Below, in pieces: positions 45,048-53,911 of a DNA stretch of 64,000 bases. The stretch spans positions 3,100,001-3,164,000 of the forward strand of contig NZ_CP014015.2 of NCBI RefSeq assembly GCF_001559075.2. The letters run 5' to 3'. Both the position numbers and the translations under genes were made by a program. Every line of letters begins with the position of its first letter. Within the stretch, counting starts at the first letter, position 1. The DNA is from Citrobacter amalonaticus. Lineage in GTDB: Bacteria; Pseudomonadota; Gammaproteobacteria; Enterobacterales; Enterobacteriaceae. A model generated the notes under the pieces. That model searched no databases and was not told the DNA's origin. It was given only the letters and a program-made list of their open reading frames with translations.

Positions 45048-45185
45048 TATAGCTAATTTAGATGACGGATTGGGCTTGCCATCATTATCGGGTGTTGTAA
45101 GGGCATGGCAGGCCTGATATAACTGCTGCGCGGTCGCACTTTGAAGGATTCTGGTGCGATATAAATTATAATGAGGAAGAGAAGA

Positions 45186-45458
45186 GTGAATAAATCTCAA
45201 CTGATCGACAAAATTGCTGCAGGGGCTGATATCTCCAAAGCTGCGGCAGGGCGTGCGTTAGACGCAATTATTGCTTCTGTTACCGAATCTCTGAAAGAAG
45301 GGGATGACGTTGCGCTGGTAGGTTTTGGTACTTTTGCTGTTAAAGAGCGTGCTGCCCGTACTGGTCGCAACCCGCAAACAGGTAAAGAGATCGCCATTGC
45401 TGCCGCCAAAGTACCTGGTTTCCGTGCAGGTAAAGCACTGAAAGACGCAGTAAACTAA
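45186..45458 (+). CDS. hupB: DNA-binding protein HU-beta
   Basis: This 90-residue nucleoid protein forms dimers that bend DNA. The start is a GTG at 45186 after GAGGAAGAGA and gives MNKSQLIDKIAAGADIS. The DNA-binding arm is FAVKERAARTGRNPQTGKEI. The longer reading from 45171 would add five basic residues with no family support. It lies between lon and ppiD; a terminator follows. Confidence 0.98.
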   Translation: MNKSQLIDKIAAGADISKAAAGRALDAIIASVTESLKEGDDVALVGFGTFAVKERAARTGRNPQTGKEIAIAAAKVPGFRAGKALKDAVN

Positions 45459-45491
45459 GCGTGATCCCCTTCCGGGGACAGGACTCAGTAC

Positions 45492-45526
45492 AAGGGCGCA
45501 TCAATTGATGTGCCTTTTTTGTTTTT
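45492..45526 (+). terminator. Rho-independent terminator after hupB
   Basis: AAGGGCGCATCA and TGATGTGCCTT form an almost perfect stem around ATT, followed by TTTTTTGTTTTT. Confidence 0.85.
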
Positions 45527-45713
45527 GCAGCGATTTTATACTCGTTGTGGGCTGACAATCGCCCCTGTTTCTTGTCACAATAGACCTTTATACGCAGCGT
45601 TCAGGAAACGCTATGATATACACTAAGGTATTCACGTTGCATCGGGGCGGTTCACGACGAAGCAGCCTGATTGATGCAGTGTATAGTCACCTACAGCGGA
45701 GTGTGGTTACACC

Positions 45714-47588
45714 ATGATGGACAGCTTACGCACGGCTGCTAACAGTCTCGTGCTCAAGATTATTTTCGGAATCATTATCGTGTCGTTCATTCTGACCGGC
45801 GTGAGTGGTTACCTGATTGGCGGAGGCAATAACTACGCCGCTAAAGTGAATGACCAGGAAATCAGCCGTGGGCAGTTTGAGAATGCGTTCAACAGCGAAC
45901 GTAATCGCATGCAGCAACAGTTGGGCGACCAGTACTCTGAGCTCGCGGCAAACGAAGGTTACATGAAAACCCTGCGCCAGCAGACGCTCAATCGTCTGAT
46001 TGATGAAGCGCTGCTTGACCAGTATGCCCGCGAACTCAAACTAGGCATCAGCGATGAACAAGTGAAGCAGGCCATTTTCTCCACGCCGGCATTCCAGGTC
46101 GATGGCAAGTTTGATAACAACCGCTACAACGCGATTGTCAATCAGATGGGGATGACCGCTGACCAGTATGCGCAAGCCTTGCGTAACCAGCTGACTACGC
46201 AGCAGCTTATCAGCGGCGTCGCGGGTACCGATTTCATGCTCAAAGGCGAGACGGATGAGCTGGCGGCGCTTGTCGCTCAGCAGCGCGTCGTCCGCGAAGC
46301 CACGATTGACGTTAATGCCCTTGCAGCGAAGCAGTCGGTGACGGACCAGGAAGTGGCCAGCTACTACGAGCAGCACAAAAATAGCTTCATGACCCCGGAA
46401 CAGTTCCGCGTCAGCTACATCAAGCTGGACGCTGCCTCGATGCAAAAACCGGTCAGCGATGAAGATATCCAGTCTTATTACGATCAGCATCAGGATCAGT
46501 TCACCCAGGCGCAGCGTAGCCGTTACAGTATTATCCAGACGAAAACGGAAGATGAAGCGAAAGCGGTCCTGGACGCGCTGAACAAAGGCGGTGACTTTGC
46601 TGCGCTGGCGAAAGAGAAATCTGCCGACATCATCTCTGCCCGCAACGGTGGCGATATGGGCTGGCTGGAAGACGCCACCACGCCGGATGAGCTGAAAAAT
46701 GCCGGGCTGAAAGAGAAGGGCCAGCTTTCTGGCGTGATTAAATCCTCTGTCGGCTTCCTGGTGGTGCGTCTGGACGACATTCAGCCGGCGGTTGTGAAGC
46801 CGCTGAACGAAGTCCGTGATGACATCGCCGCGAAAGTGAAACAGGAAAAAGCGCTGGATGCTTACTTTGCTTTACAGCAGAAAGTGAGCGATGCGGCGAA
46901 CAATGATACGGAATCTCTGGCGGGTGCCGAACAGGCGGCTGGCGCGAAAGCGGTACAGACGGGCTGGTTCAGCCACGAGAGCCTGCCGGAAGAGCTGAAT
47001 TTCAAACCGGTATCAGACGCCATTTTTGATGGCGCTCTGGTGGGTGAAAACGGCGCGCCGGGCAGAAACTCCGATATCATCACTGTGGATGGCGATCGCG
47101 CGTTTGTTCTGCGTATCAGCGATCACAAAGCAGAGGCCGTGAAGCCGCTGTCTGAGGTGAAAGATCAGGTTACGGCGCTGGTTAAGCACAACAAGGCAGA
47201 GCAGCAGGCTAAACTGGATGCGGAAAAACTGCTGGTTGAGCTGAAGGCGGGTAAAGGCGCAGAAGCGATGAAAGCCGCCGGTCTGAGCTTTGGCGAGTCT
47301 AAAACGCTGAGCCGTACGGGCCAGGATCCTATTAGCCAGGCGGCGTTTGGTCTGAGCCTGCCGGCGAAAGATAAGCCGAGCTATGGCATTGCCAACGATA
47401 TGCAAGGCAATGTGGTTCTGCTGGCCCTGGACGACGTGAAAGCGGGTTCCATGCCGGAAGAGCAGAAGAAAGCGATGGTTCAGGGGATCACCCAGAACAA
47501 TGCGCAGATTGTCTTCGAAGCGCTGATGAGTAACCTGCGTAAATCGGCGAAAATCAAAATCGGCGATGCGATGGATCAACAGCCGTAA
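45714..47588 (+). CDS. ppiD: Periplasmic folding chaperone PpiD
   Basis: This 624-residue chaperone is anchored in the inner membrane next to SecYEG. One helix near the N-terminus (residues 13-34, VLKIIFGIIIVSFILTGVSGYL) leads to a SurA-like chaperone region (about 40-200), one parvulin domain (about 227-360, with RYSIIQTKTEDEAKAVLDAL and GGDMGWLEDA) and a C-terminal chaperone part. The parvulin domain has little isomerase activity in E. coli. The start ATGATG offers two adjacent codons. Confidence 0.97.
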   Translation: MMDSLRTAANSLVLKIIFGIIIVSFILTGVSGYLIGGGNNYAAKVNDQEISRGQFENAFNSERNRMQQQLGDQYSELAANEGYMKTLRQQTLNRLIDEALLDQYARELKLGISDEQVKQAIFSTPAFQVDGKFDNNRYNAIVNQMGMTADQYAQALRNQLTTQQLISGVAGTDFMLKGETDELAALVAQQRVVREATIDVNALAAKQSVTDQEVASYYEQHKNSFMTPEQFRVSYIKLDAASMQKPVSDEDIQSYYDQHQDQFTQAQRSRYSIIQTKTEDEAKAVLDALNKGGDFAALAKEKSADIISARNGGDMGWLEDATTPDELKNAGLKEKGQLSGVIKSSVGFLVVRLDDIQPAVVKPLNEVRDDIAAKVKQEKALDAYFALQQKVSDAANNDTESLAGAEQAAGAKAVQTGWFSHESLPEELNFKPVSDAIFDGALVGENGAPGRNSDIITVDGDRAFVLRISDHKAEAVKPLSEVKDQVTALVKHNKAEQQAKLDAEKLLVELKAGKGAEAMKAAGLSFGESKTLSRTGQDPISQAAFGLSLPAKDKPSYGIANDMQGNVVLLALDDVKAGSMPEEQKKAMVQGITQNNAQIVFEALMSNLRKSAKIKIGDAMDQQP

Positions 47589-47634
47589 TCGTCGAGACGT
47601 CTCGCAAATCATTGCACAACCGTTGTAACACCTG

Positions 47635-47658
47635 AAGGCCGCTTTCGCGGCCTTTTCC
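47635..47658 (+). terminator. Rho-independent terminator after ppiD
   Basis: AAGGCCGC and GCGGCCTT form a perfect eight-pair stem with a TTTC loop, followed by TTCC. Confidence 0.75.
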
Positions 47659-47738
47659 ATTTCTGACATTTGCCATTTGTTCGTTGGTTTTTGCCTCGTT
47701 ATCGTGATTCCACTGTTCACTAACAAGGAGAAAACAGT

Positions 47739-48119
47739 ATGAAACATGGAATCAAAGCGTTACTTATCACCCTTTCCTTCGCCTGCGCGGGTATGACTCA
47801 AAGCGCTCTGGCGGCGTCATCGACAGCGGCAGCGAAAAGCCCGGCGGTGGAGACCAGCGCACAAGCTCCGGTCGCGGGGCAAAACAAAGCCGCGGTTCCG
47901 GCGAAAGCCAGCACCGAAGAGGGCACCAGGGTCAGCATCAATACCGCATCGGCAGAAGAGCTGGCGCGAGCGATGAACGGTGTTGGCCTGAAGAAAGCGC
48001 AGGCGATAGTCAGCTATCGTGAAGAGTACGGCCCGTTTAAAACGGTGGAAGATCTCAAGCAAGTGCCAGGGATGGGAAATTCGCTGGTAGAGCGTAATTT
48101 GTCAATTTTAACACTTTAA
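47739..48119 (+). CDS. ybaV: ComEA-like helix-hairpin-helix protein YbaV
   Basis: This 126-residue exported protein has a signal peptide (MKHGIKALLITLSFACAGMTQSALA, cut near residue 25), a low-complexity Ala/Pro/Lys linker, and a double helix-hairpin-helix domain (VSINTASAEELARAMNGVGLKKAQAI, GPFKTVEDLKQVPGMG). The domain binds DNA in ComEA, the competence receptor. In enterics the role is unproven. AAGGAG precedes the ATG. Confidence 0.92.
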   Translation: MKHGIKALLITLSFACAGMTQSALAASSTAAAKSPAVETSAQAPVAGQNKAAVPAKASTEEGTRVSINTASAEELARAMNGVGLKKAQAIVSYREEYGPFKTVEDLKQVPGMGNSLVERNLSILTL

Positions 48120-48131
48120 TAACTTGCGCAG

Positions 48132-48179
48132 TGGCAAAAATTTGCCAGGATAGTAGAGGTCATACCAGTTATGGCCTCT
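48132..48179 (+). promoter_or_regulatory. FadR-like operator and dyads before fadM
   Basis: Read on the minus strand, AACTGGTATGACCTCTA (48170-48154) fits the FadR consensus (AACTGGTCNGACCNGTT) at most positions. E. coli fadM is FadR-controlled. A ten-pair dyad (AGAGGTCATA and TATGGCCTCT, 48155-48179) covers the same place, and TGGCAAA/TTTGCCA (48132-48147) lies just upstream. Confidence 0.6.
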
Positions 48180-48227
48180 CTACTTCCATAGAGTACATTC
48201 TTATAAAAAACGTAAGGTCTCTGCGCT

Positions 48228-48626
48228 ATGCAAACACAGATTAAGGTTCGTGGTTATCATCTTGATGTTTATCAGCACGTGAATAATGCCCGCTATCTTG
48301 AGTTTCTGGAGGAAGCCCGCTGGGATGGTCTGGAAAGCAGCGATAGCTTTCAATGGATGACTGCCCACAATATCGCTTTCGTGGTGGTCAACATCAATAT
48401 TAACTATCGCCGCCCGGCGGTTCTGAGCGATCTGCTGACTGTCACCAGCCAGGTGCAACAGCTCAACGGGAAAAGCGGTATTCTAAGCCAGGTGATTACG
48501 CTGGAACCGGAAGGACAGGTGGTGGCTGATGCGCTCATTACGTTCGTCTGTATCGATCTGAAATCGCAAAAAGCGCTGCCGCTGGAAGGGGAGTTACGCG
48601 AAAAGCTGGAGCAGATGGTGAAGTAG
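48228..48626 (+). CDS. fadM: Long-chain acyl-CoA thioesterase III
   Basis: This 132-residue single hotdog-fold thioesterase (formerly YbaW) cleaves long-chain and unsaturated acyl-CoAs, helping fatty-acid degradation. The motif VYQHVNNARYLEFLEEARW is the classical 4HBT active-site loop with its Asp/Asn and Glu. A FadR-like operator lies about 60-70 bases upstream. A REP unit follows the stop. Confidence 0.94.
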   Translation: MQTQIKVRGYHLDVYQHVNNARYLEFLEEARWDGLESSDSFQWMTAHNIAFVVVNININYRRPAVLSDLLTVTSQVQQLNGKSGILSQVITLEPEGQVVADALITFVCIDLKSQKALPLEGELREKLEQMVK

Positions 48627-48642
48627 GTGTGGATGATTCAAC

Positions 48643-48679
48643 TGTAGGCCGGATAAGGTGCCTGGCACCGCCATCCGGC
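48643..48679. repeat. Single REP unit between fadM and queC
   Basis: TAGGCCGGATAAGG and CCGCCATCCGGC make one REP palindrome between two convergent genes. Confidence 0.8.
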
Positions 48680-48690
48680 GAAACCCGCAA

Positions 48691-49386
48691 TTATTTCAAA
48701 CCGGTCTTCTGCTTCATTGCCGCCATGATGACCGGTTTATCCGCCAGGTAATGATTCAGGCCATTTGCGCGTAGATTACAGGCCGCACAGTGGCCGCAAC
48801 CGTCGCCCTTAATGCCGTTGTAGCAGGTCAGCGTTTCTTCACGCACCAGATCCAGCTTGCCCCAATAATCTGCCAGCGCCCAGGTTTCGGCTTTATCAAT
48901 CCACATTAGCGGCGTTTCAAAGCGGATATCTTTTGCCATTCCCAGTTTGATGGCGTGATTCAGCGCCTCGACAAAATCATTACGACAGTCAGGGTAACCG
49001 GAGAAATCGGTCTCGCAGACGCCGGTAATCACCGCTTCAGCTTTTACCTGATAAGCATAAATCGCCGCCAGGGTCAGAAACAGAATATTGCGTCCAGGCA
49101 CAAAGGTATTTGGGATCCCATCGGCATCCGGTTCGTAATCCGGAACCGGGATGTTGTCACGAGTCAGGCTGCTGACCGCCAGTTCACTCAGCAGCGTCAC
49201 GTCCAGTACTTTGTGCGCACGGGCGCCCAGTTTCAGTGCCAGATCACGCGCAACATCAATCTCCGCTCGATGGCGCTGACCATAATCAAAGGTCACGCAA
49301 TGCACTTCATCATACTGATGCAGCGCCTGCACCAGACAGGTGGTGGAGTCCTGCCCTCCACTGAAAACTACGACGGCACGTTTCAT
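48691..49386 (-). CDS. queC: 7-cyano-7-deazaguanine synthase
   Basis: This 231-residue enzyme turns 7-carboxy-7-deazaguanine into preQ0 with ATP and ammonia, on the way to preQ1 and queuosine. The PP-loop is FSGGQDSTTCLV (residues 9-20). The zinc-binding cysteines are in LTCYNG and GCGHCAACNLR. The ATG at 49386 gives MKRAVVVF; an upstream reading to 49425 enters the ERIC repeat. It belongs to the same pathway as queA and tgt at the other end of the window. Confidence 0.97.
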   Translation of the reverse strand: MKRAVVVFSGGQDSTTCLVQALHQYDEVHCVTFDYGQRHRAEIDVARDLALKLGARAHKVLDVTLLSELAVSSLTRDNIPVPDYEPDADGIPNTFVPGRNILFLTLAAIYAYQVKAEAVITGVCETDFSGYPDCRNDFVEALNHAIKLGMAKDIRFETPLMWIDKAETWALADYWGKLDLVREETLTCYNGIKGDGCGHCAACNLRANGLNHYLADKPVIMAAMKQKTGLK

Positions 49387-49418
49387 GGTTAATCCTGATA
49401 AATTGCTGTACACAAAAT

Positions 49419-49523
49419 CATTCAAATTGCATCAAGGCGGCAAGTCTGAGAATCTCCTGGCGTTTACCTAAGTAAATGACAGGGGTGAACAGACGTAGCC
49501 AATAAAGAGGCAGTTTGAAGGAT
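49419..49523. repeat. ERIC-like element before queC
   Basis: ATTCAAATTGCATCAAGGCGGCAAG, GAATCTCCTGGCG, TAAGTAAATGACAGGGGTGA and GCAGTTTGAAG follow the ERIC order. It lies in the gap between queC and ybaE and is slightly short compared with the 127-base form. Confidence 0.75.
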
Positions 49524-49576
49524 GGCGTGCATAAAGTCGCTATGGTAGCGCCAGAGTTGCCCGGCGACCAGCTTCT

Positions 49577-51277
49577 TCACGACGCGGGTGGCGGTAGCCA
49601 GGCTTCGGTGAACTCAAACCAGCCGCGCGGATTCAACCGCACCCCGTTCACACCCGGCGGCGCGCTGATGCGGTAGTGATAGTTAAACAGCGGTGTCAGC
49701 GTGGCGTCATCCATCAGGCTGGCGAAAACTTGCCGCAGCGCGGCATAGCGATGATCCTCTTCCGGTCTGATTTGCAGCGCATCCAGCGTGGCCTGAAGAT
49801 GGGAGAACGCCGGCGCATCAAGCACGTGCGGCCAGAGTGAATCACAGCGCAACCACTGTTCGAGAGTATACTCGGGCGCTTCGCCAATCAGGCGGTCTCC
49901 CATCATCAGATCTGCTTCGGCAAGCCGTTGGCAGCCATCCCAGGTTTTCGCGTTATGAAAAATCAGCGTCAGTTCGCAGCCCAGGGTTGCCAGCGTGTGG
50001 CGCAGGTGCTCTGCCATGGTATGCAGTTCAACCGGCAGGTGATAAACCAGCGTCATCTTTTTCGGCAGTTCAACCGCTTCCAGCCCCTCCCACTGCGGGA
50101 TTTCCCAGCCAGGCAACAGTTCGTTGCAGGGTGTAATCAGGTTTTCTCTCACATCCAGCGTTTGCAACAGCGAAGAACGATGAATAAGGCTGACCAGCCG
50201 ACGAGCCTGCAGTGGTGTCAGGCGGGGGCTTTTTTTTAGCGCGAGATAGCAAAAACCGAGGCTGATGCCGGTACTCACCGGACTCACCGTAGCGAGCTCT
50301 TCGGGTTTGCCAATGGTTATCTGCACCGGATGGCGACAGCTGGTACCCAGATCCTGCTCAAAAAGCTGAGGGGTGATCCAGTATTCAATGGCTTTCAGCA
50401 GCGGATGTACGAGATGGTAATGATCATGGCTTTCCAGACGTACCAGTTCCGGCGTAAACAGCGTCAGACGAAAAGGCCCCGTCCCAATGACGGGATGTTC
50501 CGGATGTGCCAGCAGGCTGCCGTAGCTTGCCAGCCGATGCGCCAGCCAGAAATCCGGGCGGTGCAGGATAAACGTCAGGCACTGAGGATGCGTCACCTCA
50601 ATGTGCTTCACGCTGATAAACAGCCGGTTCAGCGCCGGGAGTTCGCGCAACATCAGCAGTCGCTGATGCAGTTGCGCGGTCTCTACCGCGTCGCCGTTGT
50701 GCCAGAACAGCGTTGAACGAATATAAAAGTCCCAGCGCAACCCGTCGGCGGAGATGTCCCAGTGGTGGGCTAAATCTCCGCAGGGAAGCTGGGTCTGGCT
50801 GTCAAAACGGGTCAGGCCGGAGAAAATCTGCCCCGCCAGATGTTGCTCGGCGCGACCGGGAAGAAAACCAGAATGCAGCGGTTCAAGCTGACGGTAATAG
50901 GGAATACGCAGCGTGGGCGTGTCGTTTTGCCATTGACCCCCCATAAAGGGCTGCAGCATGGCCCGCAGTTCACCAGGCGCCAGTTGTGCCAGCTCCAGTA
51001 CGCTAAGCTGTTGACCCTTTTCCAGCGCCTGTTCCATCATCGCCGTGCGCAATGATTCCGGGGTCACCAGAAAACGCAGTTGCCCACGCTTACCGCGCCC
51101 GGACTGCGCCTCCCAGACCAGCCAACCTGATTCCTGCGCCTGGCGCAACAACGTGCGGACGTGCCGCTCGCTACAGAAGCAACGTTCAGCCAGTTCTCCG
51201 ACGGTCACGTTCTGCGGTTCGCCGTTAGAAGGCTGCCAGAGTCGCTGGTACTGATTAAGCCGGTTGAGAAGTCGCAT
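49577..51277 (-). CDS. ybaE: SgrR-like transcriptional regulator YbaE
   Basis: This 566-residue protein has the SgrR plan: an N-terminal winged helix (residues 1-~110, LNQYQRLW, LAERCFCSERHVRTLLRQAQESGWL) and a C-terminal solute-binding-protein type 5 domain (about 160-540, LAGQIFSGLTRFD, DFYIRSTLFWHNGD). The ligand is unknown. The ATG at 51277 gives MRLLNRLNQYQ; a TTG 15 bases before is less likely. It lies divergent from cof, as in E. coli. Confidence 0.93.
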   Translation of the reverse strand: MRLLNRLNQYQRLWQPSNGEPQNVTVGELAERCFCSERHVRTLLRQAQESGWLVWEAQSGRGKRGQLRFLVTPESLRTAMMEQALEKGQQLSVLELAQLAPGELRAMLQPFMGGQWQNDTPTLRIPYYRQLEPLHSGFLPGRAEQHLAGQIFSGLTRFDSQTQLPCGDLAHHWDISADGLRWDFYIRSTLFWHNGDAVETAQLHQRLLMLRELPALNRLFISVKHIEVTHPQCLTFILHRPDFWLAHRLASYGSLLAHPEHPVIGTGPFRLTLFTPELVRLESHDHYHLVHPLLKAIEYWITPQLFEQDLGTSCRHPVQITIGKPEELATVSPVSTGISLGFCYLALKKSPRLTPLQARRLVSLIHRSSLLQTLDVRENLITPCNELLPGWEIPQWEGLEAVELPKKMTLVYHLPVELHTMAEHLRHTLATLGCELTLIFHNAKTWDGCQRLAEADLMMGDRLIGEAPEYTLEQWLRCDSLWPHVLDAPAFSHLQATLDALQIRPEEDHRYAALRQVFASLMDDATLTPLFNYHYRISAPPGVNGVRLNPRGWFEFTEAWLPPPAS

Positions 51278-51376
51278 ATAAACCCGGAACAATTCCTTTT
51301 ATCTATTCACTATTACTTCCGTATATATCAGGTAATACTCAATCACAAGTTAATCCGTCACAGAGTGGAGAAAGAG

Positions 51377-52195
51377 ATGGCGCGCCTGGCTGCATTTGAT
51401 ATGGATGGCACCCTGTTGATGCCAAATCACCTTTTGGGGGATGAAACGCTCTCCACCCTGGCGCGACTGCGCGAACGCGACATAACTCTGACGTTTGCCA
51501 CCGGGCGTCATGTGCTGGAAATGCGCCATATTCTCGGCACCTTTTCACTCGATGCTTTTCTGATTACCGGCAACGGGACGCGTATCCACTCGCTGGAAGG
51601 TGAGGTGCTGCACCGTCAGGATCTGGATCCGGCTGTTGCTGAGATCGTCCTGCATCAGCGCTGGGACACACAGGCGAGTATGCATGTCTTCAACGATAAC
51701 GGCTGGTTTACCGGACAAGAGATCCCCGAGATGCTGCACGCCCACGTCTATAGCGGGTTTCGCTATCAGATTGTGGATGTCGCGCGTATCCCGGCAGATC
51801 GGGTGACCAAAGTTTGCTTCTGTGGCGATCATGACGATCTGACGCGGCTGAAAATTCAGCTTGAAGAGGTGTTAGGCGCGCGAGCTCATCTTTGCTTCTC
51901 TGCGGTCGATTGCCTGGAAGTGCTGCCGGTGGGCTGTAACAAAGGTTCTGCACTGGAGGTACTGAGCGGGCATCTTGGCCTGTCGATGGCAGAATGTATG
52001 GCGTTTGGCGACGCCATGAACGATCGCGAAATGCTCGGCAGCGTCGGGCACGGCCTGATCATGGGCAATGCCATGCCGCAACTTATTGCCGAACTTCCTC
52101 ATTTACCGGTGATTGGTCATTGTCGCAATCAGGCGGTATCACACTTTTTGACACATTGGCTGGACTATCCAAATCGACCTTATTCCCCCGAATGA
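51377..52195 (+). CDS. cof: HMP-PP phosphatase Cof (HAD family)
   Basis: This 272-residue HAD hydrolase of the Cof/IIB kind dephosphorylates HMP-pyrophosphate, pyridoxal phosphate and other small phosphates. The four HAD motifs are seen: FDMDGTLL (residues 7-14), TFATGRH, a Lys in VGCNKGSAL and FGDAMNDREM. The ATG at 51377 follows GGAGAAAGAG. A longer reading to 51161 overlaps ybaE and has no support. Confidence 0.95.
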   Translation: MARLAAFDMDGTLLMPNHLLGDETLSTLARLRERDITLTFATGRHVLEMRHILGTFSLDAFLITGNGTRIHSLEGEVLHRQDLDPAVAEIVLHQRWDTQASMHVFNDNGWFTGQEIPEMLHAHVYSGFRYQIVDVARIPADRVTKVCFCGDHDDLTRLKIQLEEVLGARAHLCFSAVDCLEVLPVGCNKGSALEVLSGHLGLSMAECMAFGDAMNDREMLGSVGHGLIMGNAMPQLIAELPHLPVIGHCRNQAVSHFLTHWLDYPNRPYSPE

Positions 52196-52209
52196 GAGAC
52201 CCTACCAGC

Positions 52210-52236
52210 ACCGGGCGTTCAGCCCGGTTTTTTTTT
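52210..52236. terminator. Terminator between cof and cdsH
   Basis: ACCGGGC and GCCCGGT form a seven-pair stem around GTTCA, followed by a long T run on the plus strand. It ends cof. Confidence 0.85.
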
Positions 52237-52239
52237 GAT

Positions 52240-53295
52240 TTAATTCACATTCAGCAACCGGGCGAGTTCGGCTTTCGACGCAGTGAGATCGCCAATATGG
52301 GTGCTTACCCATTCAGCATGGTAGTAGGTGTCCAGATAGCGCTCGCCGCTGTCGCACAGCAACGTCACCAGCGAGCCGGTTTCTCCGGCTTCGCGCATGC
52401 GGGCGGCGAGTTGCAGCATGCCCCACATGTTGGTGCCTGTTGAGGCTCCCACTTTGCGGCCCAACTGCGTTTCCAGCCAGTGAGCGGTCGCCACGCTGGC
52501 AGCATCAGGGACGCGCAACATCTCATCGACCACGTCGGCAATGAATGACGGTTCGACGCGCGGACGGCCAATCCCCTCAATTTTACTGCCGACAGGGCTG
52601 CGCAGCGTGGCATCACGCGTTTGCCAGAAAGGCAGGAAAACCGAGTTTTCCGGGTCCACCACCATCAATTTTGTATCGTAACCCTGGCAGCGGATGTAGC
52701 GGCCAATGGTCGCGGAGGTCCCGCCGGTTCCGGCGCTCATCACAATGTGTTTCGGTACGGGATGCGGTTCGCACTGCATCTGGCGGAAGATGCTGTCGGC
52801 GATATTGTTGTTACCGCGCCAGTCGGTGGCGCGTTCGGCATAGGTGAACTGATCCATATAATGGCCGTTCAACTCGTGCGCCAGCTGTTCTGACGCAGCA
52901 TAAATCTCGCAGGCGCTGTCCACGAAATGGCAGCGACCACCGTAAAATTCAATCTGTTCAATTTTCCGTTTGGCCGTGCAGGCGGGCATGACGGCGATAA
53001 ACGGCAGTCCCAGCAGACGGGCGAACCAGGCTTCGGATACCGCCGTTGATCCGGAAGAGGATTCGATAATGGTTGTGCCTTCCTTAATCCAGCCGTTGCA
53101 CAACCCATAAATGAACAGTGAACGCGCCAGTCGGTGCTTCAGGCTACCGGTCGGGTGGGTGCTTTCATCTTTCAGATAGAGCTGGATCCCCGGAAAAGCG
53201 GGTAACGGCAGGCGGATAAGATGGGTATCAGCCGAGCGCTGATAATCCGCGTTAATCTCATTGATGGCATTTTTAACCCAGGTGCTGTTCATCAT
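52240..53295 (-). CDS. cdsH: PLP-dependent cysteine desulfhydrase (CdsH-type, cysteine synthase family)
   Basis: This 351-residue fold-type II PLP enzyme has Lys53 (HPTGSLKHRL) as the Schiff base, SSSGSTAVSEAW as the substrate loop and SAGTGGTSATIG as the phosphate loop. It looks like Salmonella CdsH, which breaks cysteine into sulfide, ammonia and pyruvate. E. coli lacks this gene here. The ATG at 53295 and the next codon (53292, 8 bases after GGA) are both usable. It is divergent from decR, a cysteine-responsive regulator, so DecR probably controls it. Confidence 0.88.
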   Translation of the reverse strand: MMNSTWVKNAINEINADYQRSADTHLIRLPLPAFPGIQLYLKDESTHPTGSLKHRLARSLFIYGLCNGWIKEGTTIIESSSGSTAVSEAWFARLLGLPFIAVMPACTAKRKIEQIEFYGGRCHFVDSACEIYAASEQLAHELNGHYMDQFTYAERATDWRGNNNIADSIFRQMQCEPHPVPKHIVMSAGTGGTSATIGRYIRCQGYDTKLMVVDPENSVFLPFWQTRDATLRSPVGSKIEGIGRPRVEPSFIADVVDEMLRVPDAASVATAHWLETQLGRKVGASTGTNMWGMLQLAARMREAGETGSLVTLLCDSGERYLDTYYHAEWVSTHIGDLTASKAELARLLNVN

Positions 53296-53407
53296 TAATA
53301 TCCATTTGTCATTTTGTGCCAAGAGTAACGAAAAGCACGGAAAAAATTGTTGCCATTTAACCTTTAAAATAGAATGTAAGGAGAAAATTCTTCTCTGAGG
53401 TGCCGGT

Positions 53408-53866
53408 ATGTTAGATAAAATTGACCGTAAGCTACTTGCATTGATGCAGCAGGACTGCACCCTCTCTTTGCAGGCGCTGGCGGATGCCGTTAATCTGACC
53501 ACCACACCCTGCTGGAAGCGCCTCAAACGCCTGGAAGACGATGGCATTCTGCTGGGAAAAGTCGCGCTGCTTGACCCGGAAAAACTGGGGTTGGGGTTGA
53601 CTGCCTTTGTGCATATCAAAACCCAGCATCACAGCAGTGACTGGTATTGCCGCTTCGTGACGGTGGTCAGTGAGATGCCGGAGGTGCTGGGCTTCTGGCG
53701 CATGGCCGGTGAATACGACTACCTGATGCGGGTCCAGGTGGCCGATATGAAGCGCTATGACGACTTCTACAAACGTCTGGTAAACAGCGTTCCCGGTCTG
53801 TCGGACGTCACGTCGAGCTTTGCCATGGAACAGATTAAATACACCACTGCGCTGCCAATCGAATAA
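53408..53866 (+). CDS. decR: Lrp/AsnC-family regulator DecR (YbaO)
   Basis: This 152-residue regulator has an N-terminal HTH (KIDRKLLALMQQDCTLSLQALADAVNLTTTPCWKRLKRLE) and an RAM ligand domain. In E. coli DecR activates cysteine detoxification genes when cysteine is high. The Lrp-type start MLDKID follows GAGGTGCCGGT. It lies 112 bases from the divergent cdsH; that gap presumably holds the DecR site. mdlA follows 45 bases downstream. Confidence 0.94.
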   Translation: MLDKIDRKLLALMQQDCTLSLQALADAVNLTTTPCWKRLKRLEDDGILLGKVALLDPEKLGLGLTAFVHIKTQHHSSDWYCRFVTVVSEMPEVLGFWRMAGEYDYLMRVQVADMKRYDDFYKRLVNSVPGLSDVTSSFAMEQIKYTTALPIE

Positions 53867-53911
53867 CTCTCCCGGCACGATTTGCCGGAAAATCAGGTCA
53901 GGACATAATAC

